Translations under genes and position numbers: made by a program
In this document: piece by piece, positions 51,296 through 60,607 of the stretch
How the letters are laid out: every line of letters starts with the position of its first letter
How positions within the stretch are numbered: the first letter of the stretch is position 1
Assembly (NCBI GenBank): GCA_023015935.1
Contig: JALKAY010000003.1
Span: 62,001 to 126,000 of the forward strand
DNA length: 64,000 bases
Direction of reading: 5' to 3'
Source: Flavobacteriaceae bacterium F08102
GTDB taxonomy: Bacteria; Bacteroidota; Bacteroidia; Flavobacteriales; Flavobacteriaceae
Notes under the pieces: generated by a model
Databases searched by the model: none
Told to the model about the DNA's origin: nothing
What the model saw: only the letters and a program-made list of their open reading frames with translations

Positions 51296-51597
51296 GTGTG
51301 TTTTTTCAGTTTTAAGCTGCAAAAGTAGCAGTTTTTAGTGAATATCGAAAGGTGAACCCTTTTATATTTATTTAGACTGATACACCCTATTATTTAGGCT
51401 AACTACCTTGTTGTGTTTTCGATAAGATTTCTTGTGATAATACGCAATTAATTACCGTTGAAGGGGGTGGTGTATTCAACTTGAACTTTTGAATTTTATG
51501 AGTGATTCCTTAATCTAAATCTTTTATCCTTTACGTTTGGATGAAATTTAAGATATTGCAATTTACTACAAGGTTAATTTATTGTATATTCGCGACA
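51296..51597. other. Divergent intergenic region of 302 bp
   Basis: Separates ndk (minus) and the DHH phosphoesterase operon (plus). It holds the ndk -7 box at 51320-51327 and, near its right end, TATATTCG (about 51583-51590), a near-match -7 box for the DHH operon. No coding frame, RNA or palindrome that I would defend between them. Confidence 0.5.
51320..51327 (-). promoter_or_regulatory. -7 element of ndk
   Basis: Minus strand reads TACTTTTG, a TAnnTTTG match, about 25 bp before the ATG at 51295. The -33 TTG is not evident. Confidence 0.55.
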
Positions 51598-52626
51598 ATG
51601 AAAATGAACGATTTACAGCAGGTCAAGCAATGGTTAGCTGAGCCGAAGAACATAGCGATAGTATCGCATCGAAATCCAGATGGTGATGCGTATGGCTCAA
51701 GTTTAGCCTTATTTCATCTATTAAAGAATATGGGACATACCGTACATGTGGTTTCGCCAAATGACTGTCCTGATTTTTTAAAATGGCTTCCTGGTCAGGA
51801 TGAAATTGTCGTATTTGAACAGGATCAACAGCATGCGGAAAAGCTACTTCATAAAGCAGACCTTATCTTTACGTTAGACTTTAATGCATTGCATCGCGTT
51901 GGAGATCAAATGGAAAAGGCACTCAACGCATGTTCAGGAATGTTTTTGATGATTGATCATCATGAACAGCCAGATGATTATGCGGCCTATACTTTATCAG
52001 ATCCAACCTATTCATCTACCTGTGAATTATTGTATCAGTTTATTGAGCGTATTGGAGAGTTGGAACGTATAAATACGGATATAGCAACGTGTTTATACAC
52101 GGGGATTGTTACTGATACAGGATCGTTCAAATACGCGGCAACCGATGCTCAAACGCATCTAACGGCAGCCGCTTTGATGAAATACGATATACAGCACTCT
52201 ATCATTCACAACAAAATTTTCGATTCAAATTCAGTACAACGACTACAATTACTGGGAAAAGCATTACAAAATTTGACAGAATTACCAGCATATCACACAG
52301 CGTACATATCGTTAAGTCAGAATGAATTAAACAATTTTAATTATAAAAAGGGGGATACGGAAGGTTTTGTTAATTATGCACTTTCCTTAGCTAATGTTGT
52401 TTTTGCGGTAATTTTTATTGAAGATCAAAAACAAGGAATTATTAAAATGTCATTTCGTTCTAAAGGTAATTTTTCAGTTAATGAATTTGCAAGAAAGAAT
52501 TTTAATGGAGGAGGTCATCATAATGCCGCAGGTGGTAAAAGTGAGGATTCCTTGTCTGCCACGATTGAAAAGTTTAAAGAACTCTTACCTTTGTATAAAA
52601 ATGAACTCCATGCAGCAAATGTATAA
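51598..52626 (+). CDS. DHH-family phosphoesterase, NrnA-like
   Basis: A 342-residue protein with a DHH domain (VSHRNPDGDAYGSSLALF; LDFNALHRVGDQM; IDHHEQPDDY; TGIVTDTGSF, supplying the metal-binding Asp and His residues) and a C-terminal DHHA1 domain ending in NFNGGGHHNAAGGKSED. NrnA-type members degrade nanoRNAs or 3'-phosphoadenosine 5'-phosphate. ATG 51598 is chosen because a -7-like box lies just upstream; the frame extends back to 51541. It opens a three-gene overlapping unit with gldI and a dual PPIase; its 3' end overlaps gldI by 8 bp. Confidence 0.92.
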   Translation: MKMNDLQQVKQWLAEPKNIAIVSHRNPDGDAYGSSLALFHLLKNMGHTVHVVSPNDCPDFLKWLPGQDEIVVFEQDQQHAEKLLHKADLIFTLDFNALHRVGDQMEKALNACSGMFLMIDHHEQPDDYAAYTLSDPTYSSTCELLYQFIERIGELERINTDIATCLYTGIVTDTGSFKYAATDAQTHLTAAALMKYDIQHSIIHNKIFDSNSVQRLQLLGKALQNLTELPAYHTAYISLSQNELNNFNYKKGDTEGFVNYALSLANVVFAVIFIEDQKQGIIKMSFRSKGNFSVNEFARKNFNGGGHHNAAGGKSEDSLSATIEKFKELLPLYKNELHAANV

Positions 52627-53158
52627 ACTTAGCCCTATTTTCTTTTTGACAGTTTTGCTCATATCATGTGCATCACCTAGTCCACGTAAGCCAATTTCTG
52701 TAAAATCATCGAGTTTCATGAAGGAATCGATTGAGCGAAATAAGTTGATAAATCAACAGGAGGAAGAAGCTTTTAAATACCTCATGGAGCAAGACAGTAG
52801 TCGTGTATATCACATTTCAGAACATGGTTTTTGGTATACCTATGAAATTGAAAATACGACCGATACGATTCATCCTAAACGTGGAGATGAAATTACCTAT
52901 CGCTATGAAATAAAAACCATTGACCAAGAAGTATTATATTCTGAAGAAGAATTAGGTTTGCGTAACTACCTGGTTGATAAGCAGGAGCTTATCAAGGGAT
53001 TACAAAATGGGTTAAAATTAATGAAACAAGGCGAAGTAGTCACTTTTTTATTTCCATCACATTTAGCGTATGGATATGCTGGGTATAAAAATATTGGCTC
53101 AAATCAACCTTTAATTTATACAGTAACTTTAGAAACAATTAAACAGAATAACGAATGA
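52619..53158 (+). CDS. gldI: Gliding motility-associated FKBP-type lipoprotein GldI
   Basis: A 179-residue lipoprotein (signal MYKLSPIFFLTVLLISC, Cys17) with the GldI-typical segment PRKPISVKSSSFMKESIERN followed by an FKBP peptidyl-prolyl isomerase domain (GDEITYRYEIKTIDQEVLYS; VDKQELIKGLQNGLKLMKQG; FPSHLAYGY). GldI is required for gliding in Flavobacterium johnsoniae and is thought to help fold periplasmic or T9SS machinery components. In-frame ATGs at 52601 and 52610 are alternatives; 52619 gives the best signal peptide. It overlaps both neighbours, the downstream PPIase by 4 bp. Confidence 0.92.
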   Translation: MYKLSPIFFLTVLLISCASPSPRKPISVKSSSFMKESIERNKLINQQEEEAFKYLMEQDSSRVYHISEHGFWYTYEIENTTDTIHPKRGDEITYRYEIKTIDQEVLYSEEELGLRNYLVDKQELIKGLQNGLKLMKQGEVVTFLFPSHLAYGYAGYKNIGSNQPLIYTVTLETIKQNNE

Positions 53159-54255
53159 AAAAAAATGCTTTAAAATTTTTTGCATTGCTAATCGTCACTT
53201 TGATGATGTCTTGTAAAACGCAAAATCTTGACGATGGACTTTATGCGGATATTGAAACAGAAAAAGGACATATTATTTTATCCTTAGCTTATGAAGATAC
53301 ACCGATTACGGTGGCAAATTTTGTCTCTTTAGCAGAGGGGAAAAATGATTTTGTCTCAGAAAATTACAAGGGCAAAAAATTCTATGATGGCTTAACCTTT
53401 CACCGAGTTTTGAAAGACTTTATGATTCAGGGTGGAGACCCGTTAGGAACCGGAGCGGGTAACCCTGGGTATAAGTTTGAAGATGAGTTTCCTAGAAATG
53501 ATAGTGCTCAGCTTAAATTAACGCATAACGGTCCTGGTATTTTGTCGATGGCTAATAGTGGAAAAGATACCAATGGAAGTCAATTTTTCATCACTCATAA
53601 AGCGACCCCTTGGTTAGATGGAGTACATACGGTATTTGGTCATGTAGTTGAAGGACAATCCGTAGTTGATTCCATAGCGCAACAAGATGTTATAAAGCAT
53701 GTGACGATTAAACGCGTGGGGAGAGAAGCAAAGAAATTTGATGCTGTTAAGGTCTTTAGTGAGTACTTTAAAAAATTAGAGGAAAAAGCCAAAATAGAAA
53801 AAGAAGAATTGGATAAATTGAAGGCAGATTTCCTCGCAGAAGTTGAAGAACAAAAAGCGAAAGCTACTAAGTTTGATTCAGGTTTAAAGGTTTATACAAT
53901 TGAAAATGGTTCGGGAGAAAAGCCAACCGTAGGTACTCAAGTAAATGTCAAATACGCTGGGTATTTTGTAGATGGAACAATCTTCGATACTAATATTAAG
54001 GAGTTAGCGGAAAAGTATAAAATTTTTAATCCTCAACGAGAGTTACAAGGAGGGTATGGAGCGATGCCTGTGGTTTATTCGCCAGAATTAAATATGATAC
54101 CCGGCTTAAGAGAGGCCTTGTTGAGCATGAAAAAAGGAACTAAAATTATGGCGTTTATTCCTAGTCATTTGGCTTATGGAGCACAAGGAAATCAACGAGC
54201 TCGTATACCGCCAGATACTGATTTAATTTTCATGATGGAAATGTTAAACGAATAA
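53155..54255 (+). CDS. Dual-family peptidyl-prolyl isomerase lipoprotein (cyclophilin-FKBP fusion)
   Basis: A 366-residue lipoprotein (signal ending TLMMSC, Cys20). Residues about 30-195 are a cyclophilin domain (FYDGLTFHRVLKDFMIQGGDP; FFITHKATPWLDGVHTVFG) with catalytic Arg in FHRV; a Lys/Glu-rich coiled linker (EKAKIEKEELDKLKADFLAE) joins residues about 250-366, an FKBP domain (KVNVKYAGYFVDGTIFDT; IPGLREALLSMKKG; IPSHLAYG). Cyclophilin-FKBP fusions are known from Flavobacteria and some protists. Together with GldI it makes a periplasmic folding module. Overlaps gldI by 4 bp (ATGA). Confidence 0.94.
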   Translation: MKKNALKFFALLIVTLMMSCKTQNLDDGLYADIETEKGHIILSLAYEDTPITVANFVSLAEGKNDFVSENYKGKKFYDGLTFHRVLKDFMIQGGDPLGTGAGNPGYKFEDEFPRNDSAQLKLTHNGPGILSMANSGKDTNGSQFFITHKATPWLDGVHTVFGHVVEGQSVVDSIAQQDVIKHVTIKRVGREAKKFDAVKVFSEYFKKLEEKAKIEKEELDKLKADFLAEVEEQKAKATKFDSGLKVYTIENGSGEKPTVGTQVNVKYAGYFVDGTIFDTNIKELAEKYKIFNPQRELQGGYGAMPVVYSPELNMIPGLREALLSMKKGTKIMAFIPSHLAYGAQGNQRARIPPDTDLIFMMEMLNE

Positions 54256-54274
54256 GCTTAGAAATATGAAAGCT

Positions 54275-54311
54275 AAAAAACGGAGGTTGATTTTTCAATC
54301 TCCGTTTTTTT
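54275..54311. terminator. Bidirectional rho-independent terminator
   Basis: Stem AAAAAACGGAGGTTGA with TCAATCTCCGTTTTTT (one G-U pair) and a 4-nt loop. Its right side overlaps the last codons of meaB, so the meaB stop codon lies within the hairpin. Confidence 0.85.
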
Positions 54312-55374
54312 TATAAAATGTGTCAAGAAGGCGTTGTGCGGCCTCAAACGGGCTAATTTGATGAGCTTTAATTTGGGCTTCTAATTCAACAAGCGCTTTT
54401 TTAACGAATGGATTTTGGTAAAATTGGGTATGTAAAGCCACTCTAATTGTTTCTTTAAACCAATAGAGGTTTTGTTGTTCTCGCTGTTCTTCAAAATATC
54501 CATTTGCTCGTGTATGTTGTAAATAATTTTCTAAGGTATTCCAGACGGTGTCAATTCCTGTTTCTTTTAAAGCACTACACAGCGTTACTGTGGGAACCCA
54601 ATTACTTTTTTTCGGGGGGTAAAGGTGTAAGGCACGTTTAAATTCTATTTTTGCTAATTTAGCAGCTTTGAGATTATCACCATCCGCTTTGTTAATTGCA
54701 ATGGCATCAGCCATTTCAATAATTCCTCGTTTGATACCTTGTAATTCATCACCAGATCCAGCTAGTTTTAGCAACAAGAAAAAATCAACCATGGCATGTA
54801 CAGCGGTCTCTGATTGTCCAACTCCCACCGTTTCTATAATGATAAAATCAAAGCCAGCGGCTTCACAAATAATAATGGCTTCCCTTGTTTTTTGCGCTAC
54901 ACCACCTAGGCTATCGCCAGCGGGTGATGGACGAATAAAGGCTTTGGGGTTATTGACCAATTTTTCCATACGGGTTTTATCACCTAAGATACTCCCCTTT
55001 TGCAAGGAGCTACTTGGATCAATAGCCAATACGGCCACTTTTTTACCTTGCTGGGTAGCAAAATTACCAAAGGTTTCTATAAAGGTGCTTTTTCCTACCC
55101 CAGGAACTCCAGTAATTCCTATGCGGGTAGAAGAACTAGGGATAGAAAGACAAGCTTCGATAATTTCACGTGCTTGTTTTCGATGTTTCGGATGGGTACT
55201 TTCTACTAAGGTAATGGCACGACTCACATAGCTGATATTTCCTTTTTTTATTTCTTCAATAAACGTTGGGGTAGAAGGTAATTTAACCCGCTTGACTTTT
55301 CTTTTATGAAAAGCTGCTGGGCTAGAAACACCTTCGAGTTCTTCTAAAGCCGATTTCTTTTTTTTTGATGCCAT
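54295..55374 (-). CDS. meaB: Methylmalonyl-CoA mutase-associated GTPase MeaB
   Basis: A G3E-family GTPase (359 residues) that protects and reloads adenosylcobalamin-dependent methylmalonyl-CoA mutase. The P-loop GITGVPGVGKST is at 86-97, base-recognition motif AINKADGDN, and DPSSSLQKGSILGDKTRM is the switch/metal region. The N-terminus begins MASKKKKSALEELEG, chosen over an ATG 15 codons upstream that adds Asn/Ser/His-rich residues. The mutase genes are not in the window. Convergent with the gldI operon, whose terminator overlaps its end. Confidence 0.94.
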   Translation of the reverse strand: MASKKKKSALEELEGVSSPAAFHKRKVKRVKLPSTPTFIEEIKKGNISYVSRAITLVESTHPKHRKQAREIIEACLSIPSSSTRIGITGVPGVGKSTFIETFGNFATQQGKKVAVLAIDPSSSLQKGSILGDKTRMEKLVNNPKAFIRPSPAGDSLGGVAQKTREAIIICEAAGFDFIIIETVGVGQSETAVHAMVDFFLLLKLAGSGDELQGIKRGIIEMADAIAINKADGDNLKAAKLAKIEFKRALHLYPPKKSNWVPTVTLCSALKETGIDTVWNTLENYLQHTRANGYFEEQREQQNLYWFKETIRVALHTQFYQNPFVKKALVELEAQIKAHQISPFEAAQRLLDTFYKKNGD

Positions 55375-55543
55375 ATACACGGAGTCCAAGAGATTATTAT
55401 GGGTTGACAATCGATACAACCACCATGGTGCTGAACAACCAAGTTTATTTCATGTCAACTAATTTTATGTAAATTTAGAATAAAATTCCATATGACTGCA
55501 ACGAAGATAGGGATCACTCGTATATAAGATAGACTAACTATTG

Positions 55544-56089
55544 ATGAGCACAATCAACATACATTCCGATTTAATAAAAAGGTGTAAGCGAAACGATCAA
55601 CGGGCGCAAATGCAACTGTATGATCTTTATGCAAAAGCGATGTATAATACCGCAATGAATTTTGTGAAAGATTCGGCAGTAGCTGAAGATATGATGCAAG
55701 AAGGATTTATTAAGGCATTTAGAAAAATAGATAGTTTTAATCAAGATGTTTCTTTTGGCACATGGTTGAAACGTATCGTTATTAATCAATGCTTGGATTG
55801 GCTCAAAAAACGTAAGTTGAAAATTGTAAATTTAGAAGAAAGTCAAGTTAAAAGTCAACCAGAAGACGATTGGCAAATTGAAACTGCAGTTTCGATGTCA
55901 CAAATCAAAGAGGCGATCGAAAACCTTCCTGAATCGAATAGAATTGTAGTCAAATTGTTTTTATTGGAAGGGTATGACCATCAAGAAATTTCGCAAATAT
56001 TAGGAATATCAGAAGTGAATTCTAGATCCTTGTTGCATCGAGGAAAATTAAAATTGAAAGAACAATTAAAAACAGTACAATATGCCTGA
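55544..56089 (+). CDS. ECF-type RNA polymerase sigma factor
   Basis: A 181-residue sigma-70 family protein with region 2 (DLYAKAMYNTAMNFVKDSAVAEDMMQEGF, first half given, with core-binding and -10 recognition helices) and region 4 (IENLPESNRIVVKLFLLEGY; ISQILGISEVNSRSLLHRGK, a helix-turn-helix), joined by a short linker, and lacking regions 1 and 3, as ECF sigmas do. It heads a three-gene operon with its probable anti-sigma factor (8-bp overlap). ATG 55544 is preferred to TTG 55541. Signal and regulon are unknown. Confidence 0.95.
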   Translation: MSTINIHSDLIKRCKRNDQRAQMQLYDLYAKAMYNTAMNFVKDSAVAEDMMQEGFIKAFRKIDSFNQDVSFGTWLKRIVINQCLDWLKKRKLKIVNLEESQVKSQPEDDWQIETAVSMSQIKEAIENLPESNRIVVKLFLLEGYDHQEISQILGISEVNSRSLLHRGKLKLKEQLKTVQYA

Positions 56090-56618
56090 TTTAAGAGAAA
56101 TAATTAAAAATAAACAGGAGCTTGTTAAGCTACCGCACAATCATAAAAAACGTTTTGAGAAGAAATTACAAAACCTTCATGCTGCAAAAAGATATGCTCC
56201 ATTCTTTTTGTTAAAATTGGCAGCTTCTGTATTGATTCTTATAGGATTGGCGTATACGTTTTGGCCTGAAACAACTCCTGTAAATGAGATTGAGAATTAC
56301 GACATCGCAACGGTATCACCAGAATTAAAAGAAATAGAAAATAAGTATGTAGCTGCAATTAATTTTGAAATGTTAGGGATCGTGCCAACGAAAGAAAATA
56401 AAGCCTTGATTGATACCTATTTAAAAAAAGTGGCGGAATTAGAAAAGGAATATAAACGACTAAGTATTGATTTAATAAACAAAGAGGTAAAAGAAGAAAT
56501 AATCGAAGCACTTATTGAAAATTTGCAGATTAGGTTGCGATTATTAGTCGAGTTAAAGGATAATTTAAAGGCATTAAAAATTAATAAAAACAGCAAAAAT
56601 GAAACGACCATTATTTAA
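56082..56618 (+). CDS. Probable anti-sigma factor, single-pass membrane protein
   Basis: A 178-residue protein with a basic cytoplasmic N-terminus (KLPHNHKKRFEKKLQNLHAAKR, part shown), one transmembrane helix (residues about 42-60, PFFLLKLAASVLILIGLAYT) and a helical C-terminal region (residues 75-178, EKEYKRLSIDLINKEVKEEI). There is no classic zinc-binding HxxxCxxC motif, but the position directly after the sigma gene with an 8-bp overlap argues for anti-sigma function. The outer half would sense an envelope signal. The 20-bp overlap with the third gene implies coupled translation. Confidence 0.8.
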   Translation: MPDLREIIKNKQELVKLPHNHKKRFEKKLQNLHAAKRYAPFFLLKLAASVLILIGLAYTFWPETTPVNEIENYDIATVSPELKEIENKYVAAINFEMLGIVPTKENKALIDTYLKKVAELEKEYKRLSIDLINKEVKEEIIEALIENLQIRLRLLVELKDNLKALKINKNSKNETTII

Positions 56619-57600
56619 GATATCGCTCATAATATGGTGTTTGAGTCTACCGGGATATGCGCAAAATGTACATAAAAAAATGTATACTGAAGAGTTTAAT
56701 ACGAACAGTGATGTTAATATTAAAGTTGATACGCGGTATACGAATATTATTATTGAGCCATGGTCAAAAAATTCGGTACGGGTGGAAGCTACGATTAAAG
56801 TAGAAGGCGTTTCTGATGAACGCGCAGAGAAAACTTTAGAAAATTGGAAATTTAAAGCCTTGGGAAATAAATCTCAAGTAGAAATTACAAGTCGAGAAGA
56901 GAATGCCTTGATCGCTGCGAATTTTTCGTTTGACCCTACAAGTAATGTGGTTGTTGGAAATAATTTTAAATTTAACGGCTCTCGATCATTCTCTTTTAAC
57001 CTCAATGATGGTAAGGATACAACGAATGTGATTTTGAATGGTAAGAAGTTTAATGGTAAAACGGTTGTTCTCAATGGTCGTAATATAATTCACCTTGATT
57101 CAATAGGTGCTTTTAGCTATAATTTCCCTAATGTGGAAGCAATTAAAGCGTTGACGGCTAAAATTCCTGAGTTTGATTATGAAAAATTTGAGAAAGATCA
57201 AAACTATATGCTCCAATGGCAAGAAGAAATGAAGGCGTCTATGAAAGAATTTGTTGAAACACAAAAAGAACTTGAAAAAACAGCTAAATTAAGTGCGAAT
57301 GATGCTAAACGAATAGCCGAAACGCAACGAGAAATTAGTGCAAAAAAAATAGATTTAGTCAAAAGAAATGAAGATTATCAGCGGGTGCTGTCAAATCGTA
57401 AAATTGAGATTGAAAAGCGGAAGAAAGAAAGTGAAGAAAGTGCACTGGCAAATCAAAAACAATCGAAGAGTATTGTGATTAAGAATTTCTTGGAAAATAG
57501 GGAAAAGGTAAATGTGACTCGGTCTATCGTTATTAAGGCTCCAAAGGATGCCAAGTTTACTTTGGACGTTAAATATGGTACAGTGAGTTTTTCAAAATAA
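56599..57600 (+). CDS. Exported beta-strand/coiled-coil protein of the ECF operon
   Basis: A 333-residue protein with a signal peptide (FKISLIIWCLSLPGYAQ). Residues about 36-190 are beta-rich (DTRYTNIIIEPWSKNSVRVE), of the DUF4097-like type. A Lys/Glu/Gln-rich coiled coil occupies about 195-290, followed by a final beta element (SIVIKAPKDAKFTLDVKYGT) that looks like the continuation of the DUF4097-like pattern. A coiled coil inserted in such a domain is uncommon. As the third gene of the sigma/anti-sigma unit it may be the envelope sensor or output. Function unknown. A long hairpin terminates the operon. Confidence 0.78.
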   Translation: MKRPLFKISLIIWCLSLPGYAQNVHKKMYTEEFNTNSDVNIKVDTRYTNIIIEPWSKNSVRVEATIKVEGVSDERAEKTLENWKFKALGNKSQVEITSREENALIAANFSFDPTSNVVVGNNFKFNGSRSFSFNLNDGKDTTNVILNGKKFNGKTVVLNGRNIIHLDSIGAFSYNFPNVEAIKALTAKIPEFDYEKFEKDQNYMLQWQEEMKASMKEFVETQKELEKTAKLSANDAKRIAETQREISAKKIDLVKRNEDYQRVLSNRKIEIEKRKKESEESALANQKQSKSIVIKNFLENREKVNVTRSIVIKAPKDAKFTLDVKYGTVSFSK

Positions 57601-57607
57601 TAAACAT

Positions 57608-57624
57608 AATCAGTAGTACTGATT
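57608..57624. repeat. Palindrome AATCAGTA-G-TACTGATT after the ECF operon
   Basis: Eight-base perfect arms around one base, 8 bp past the stop codon of the third ECF-operon gene and 8 bp before the terminator hairpin. It has no T-run of its own. A regulator site or RNA processing element are both possible. Confidence 0.4.
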
Positions 57625-57631
57625 ACGCTTT

Positions 57632-57690
57632 AAGACCCTGGAAATCAATATCGAAACAGTGCTTTAGGATTGATTTCTGGGGTTTTACTG
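57632..57690 (+). terminator. Long terminator hairpin of the ECF operon
   Basis: An 18-pair stem (57632-57649 with 57669-57686) including three G-U pairs and a 19-nt loop, ending in GGGGTTTT. The T-run is short, so termination strength is uncertain, but the stem is striking. Confidence 0.65.
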
Positions 57691-57822
57691 TTTAAGGGTA
57701 ATTTAAATCGTAGAATTTGTCTATTACAACGGTCATAAACTCGTAAAAAAGAACGCGTATTAGAGCGGTTCGTTTTTAGTTAAATTGTTTTACCTTTAGG
57801 GCGTTAAAAAGCAAGAACATCT

Positions 57823-59298
57823 ATGGCATTATACGAAGAGCAAACAATTAAAATTTACAATTCTTTATCGAATAAAAAAGAGACGTTTAAACCAATTTTG
57901 AAAGGTGCTATAGGGATGTATGTTTGTGGCCCAACCGTATATAGTAATGTGCATTTAGGTAATGTTCGGACCTTTATGTCTTTCGATTTAATTTTTCGTT
58001 ATTTTAAACATTTAGGATATAAAGTACGTTATGTTCGAAATATAACAGATGCTGGACACCTTGAAAATGATGCGGATGAAGGAGAGGATCGAATTGCTAA
58101 AAAAGCTCGATTGGAATCGTTAGAACCCATGGAAGTGGTGCAAGAATATACCGTTGATTTTCACCGGGTTTTAGAGCAATTTAATTTATTACCCCCTAGT
58201 ATTGAACCTACGGCAACGGGTCATATTATTGAACAAATAGAAATTATTAAAAAAATTTTAGATCAAGGTTTAGCGTATGAAGTAAATGGTTCGGTTTATT
58301 TTGATGTAATTGCTTATAATAAAACACAACATTACGGAATTTTAAGTCGCCGTAATATTGAGGATGCTATTCATAATACCCGCGCCTTAGATGGGCAATC
58401 TGAAAAGCGAAATCCCCAAGATTTTGCCTTGTGGAAAAAGGCTCAGCCCGTTCATATTATGCGTTGGCCATCACCTTGGAGTGAAGGGTTTCCCGGATGG
58501 CACTTAGAGTGTACAGCCATGAGTACAAAATATTTAGGAGAGCAGTTTGATATTCATGGAGGTGGTATGGATTTAAAATTTCCACATCATGAATGTGAGA
58601 TAGCACAAGCACAAGCCGCCAATCATAAAAATCCAGTTAATTATTGGATGCATGGAAATATGCTACTTCTCAATGGGAAAAAAATGGCAAAATCAACGGG
58701 GAATTCCATTTTACCTGAAGAAATTATCACGGGAAATAACACCATTTTAAGTAAAGCTTTTCCTGCAACGGTAGCTCGTTTTTTTATGTTACAAGCGCAT
58801 TATAGGTCCATTTTAGATTTTTCAAATGACGCGCTGCTCGCTGCTGAAAAAGGCTATTTACGACTGATGAATTCTTTACCTGTTTTAGAAGAAATAAAGG
58901 CTTCGTCAACGTCAAGTTTTGATATCAAACCTTGGATACAATCGTGTTATGACGCAATGAATGATGATTTTAACAGTCCAGTTCTCATTGCTCAATTATT
59001 TGAAGGAGTGAAGTATATCAATCAGCTAAAAGAAGGGAATGCGCATTTGACGAAAACAGATTTATCAGAATTTAAAAGAATAATGCATGCGTTTATTTTT
59101 GATGTATTAGGGCTTGAGCATGTCAATACACAACAAGATGGTGGGAAATTAGTGAAGGTAGTTGAAATGTTGATTGAAATGCGAAATCAAGCAAGAGAGG
59201 ATAAAAACTGGGCGCTTTCTGATCAGATTCGCGATGAATTGAAAAAGGTGGGGATTCAGTTAAAGGACGGAAAAGAGGGTACAACGTTCAGTCTCTAA
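57823..59298 (+). CDS. cysS: Cysteine--tRNA ligase
   Basis: A class I synthetase (491 residues) for tRNA(Cys). The HIGH motif reads HLGN in [16 protein letters not shown], and the KMSKS motif reads KMAKS in [11 protein letters not shown]. Zinc ligands include Cys in MYVCGPT, the Cys of WHLECTAM and the His-Glu-Cys group HHECEIAQ. The upstream interval has a TACCTTTA box like a weakened -7 promoter. It is 2 bp from yidD. Confidence 0.97.
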   Translation: MALYEEQTIKIYNSLSNKKETFKPILKGAIGMYVCGPTVYSNVHLGNVRTFMSFDLIFRYFKHLGYKVRYVRNITDAGHLENDADEGEDRIAKKARLESLEPMEVVQEYTVDFHRVLEQFNLLPPSIEPTATGHIIEQIEIIKKILDQGLAYEVNGSVYFDVIAYNKTQHYGILSRRNIEDAIHNTRALDGQSEKRNPQDFALWKKAQPVHIMRWPSPWSEGFPGWHLECTAMSTKYLGEQFDIHGGGMDLKFPHHECEIAQAQAANHKNPVNYWMHGNMLLLNGKKMAKSTGNSILPEEIITGNNTILSKAFPATVARFFMLQAHYRSILDFSNDALLAAEKGYLRLMNSLPVLEEIKASSTSSFDIKPWIQSCYDAMNDDFNSPVLIAQLFEGVKYINQLKEGNAHLTKTDLSEFKRIMHAFIFDVLGLEHVNTQQDGGKLVKVVEMLIEMRNQAREDKNWALSDQIRDELKKVGIQLKDGKEGTTFSL

Positions 59299-59300
59299 GT

Positions 59301-59540
59301 ATGTTGAAAAAAGTGTTTATCGCCCCATTTGTGTTGTTAATTCGCTTTTATCAAATTGCCATTTCTCCGTATACACCTTCGAGTTGTCGTTTTACACCAA
59401 CGTGTTCTAGTTATGCCGCAGAAGCGTTACAAACACATGGATTGTTTAAAGGTGGACGATTAGCTCTTAAGCGAATTTCGAAATGTCATCCGTGGGGTGG
59501 AAAAGGGTATGATCCGGTACCTCCAAAAGAAAAGGAATAA
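59301..59540 (+). CDS. yidD: Membrane protein insertion efficiency factor YidD
   Basis: A 79-residue protein of the YidD/haemolytic family: an N-terminal amphipathic helix ([20 protein letters not shown]) and the conserved [15 protein letters not shown] and [17 protein letters not shown] motifs with three cysteines. YidD aids membrane insertion via YidC. It is usually near rpmH/rnpA; here it follows cysS by 2 bp, and its stop codon lies in the start of a hairpin terminator. Confidence 0.93.
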   Translation: MLKKVFIAPFVLLIRFYQIAISPYTPSSCRFTPTCSSYAAEALQTHGLFKGGRLALKRISKCHPWGGKGYDPVPPKEKE

Positions 59541-59597
59541 ATACGGGTAGCGAATGGGAAAAGGGGGAAGCTTCAAATTTACCCCGTATTTATTTTT
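59536..59597 (+). terminator. Hairpin terminator after cysS-yidD
   Basis: AATAAATACGGG-TA pairs with TA-CCCCGTATTTATT (one-base bulge), loop of 30 nt, followed by TTTT. The left arm includes the yidD stop codon. Confidence 0.6.
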
Positions 59598-59670
59598 CAT
59601 ATTATCTAATTACTTCGGAGGTTCGTTATCTAAATAATTCCTAGTATCTTTATAGCCCTAAATTTAATCC

Positions 59671-60606
59671 ATGTTAGAGCAAGCAATAAATTGGAATTTC
59701 AATCCAGATTTATTTAAAATAGGATCTTTTCCAATTAAGTATTACAGTTTAATGTACGTTTTGGCTTTTGTCATTGGTTTACAGTTGATGAAGCGGATGT
59801 ATATCAAAGATAAGGTATCCTTAGACAAACTGGATTCCATTTTTATTTATACCGTTGTTGCCATGTTAATTGGTGCACGGTTAGGGCATTATTTATTTTA
59901 TGAAGAAGATTATACCTTGGCAGAAATTTTTCTACCCTTTAAGACGAATCCATTTGAATTTACTGGTTTTCAGGGGTTAGCTAGTCATGGTGCAGCTATT
60001 GGGATTATTATTTCGATGTTTTTCTACAGTAAGAAAGTAGTCAAGAAACCATTTTTATGGACTTTAGATCGATTGGTAATTCCAACGGCTTTAGGGGCAA
60101 TGTTTGTACGCCTTGGTAATTTATTTAATTCGGAAATTGTTGGAAAGGCAACAGGTACGAATTCAGGATTTAAGTTTATTCGTCATGATATTAACGAATA
60201 TAAAGCGATGGGTATTACCCAAGTGAAAGATCCAGAAAAAGCCTATGATTTAATAGCACATAGTTCTAAATTTAAGGAAGTCTTAAACGATATTCCGGCA
60301 AGATATCCCACACAATTATTTGAGGCAGCAGGCTATATAATTACCTTTTTTGTTTTGTATTACCTCTATTGGAAAACAGATAAAAAGGAGCGGTTGGGGT
60401 ATTTATTTGGCGTATTTATGGTGATGCTTTGGTCTATTCGTTTTATCATTGAATTTTATAAAGAATGGCAAGGAGGTATTGAAACCTTCTTTAACGTCAA
60501 TTTAAATACCGGACAATTATTGAGTATTCCTTTGATATTAATAGGGGGGTACTTTATGGTAAGAAAGAAGAATACGAAAGATCAAGTTAATAAAAAACAG
60601 AATTAA
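59671..60606 (+). CDS. lgt: Prolipoprotein diacylglyceryl transferase
   Basis: An inner-membrane enzyme (311 residues, about seven helices) that attaches diacylglycerol to lipobox cysteines. Conserved positions are in [27 protein letters not shown] and, in the signature region, [17 protein letters not shown], which holds the essential Arg/Asn. A hydrophilic insertion ([24 protein letters not shown], part shown) between helices is longer than in E. coli Lgt but common in Bacteroidetes. It would modify lipoproteins such as GldI and the M28 peptidase. It starts the unit lgt-rocD (1-bp gap). Confidence 0.95.
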   Translation: MLEQAINWNFNPDLFKIGSFPIKYYSLMYVLAFVIGLQLMKRMYIKDKVSLDKLDSIFIYTVVAMLIGARLGHYLFYEEDYTLAEIFLPFKTNPFEFTGFQGLASHGAAIGIIISMFFYSKKVVKKPFLWTLDRLVIPTALGAMFVRLGNLFNSEIVGKATGTNSGFKFIRHDINEYKAMGITQVKDPEKAYDLIAHSSKFKEVLNDIPARYPTQLFEAAGYIITFFVLYYLYWKTDKKERLGYLFGVFMVMLWSIRFIIEFYKEWQGGIETFFNVNLNTGQLLSIPLILIGGYFMVRKKNTKDQVNKKQN

Positions 60607-60607
60607 T

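Noticed and set aside
51541-51597. Upstream extension of the DHH phosphoesterase frame
   Set aside because: A -7-like promoter box (TATATTCG) lies inside it, so translation most likely starts at 51598 or just after.
52418-52618. Long 5' extension of the gldI frame within the DHH gene
   Set aside because: It lies on top of the conserved DHHA1 coding sequence and would place 67 residues before the lipoprotein signal peptide.
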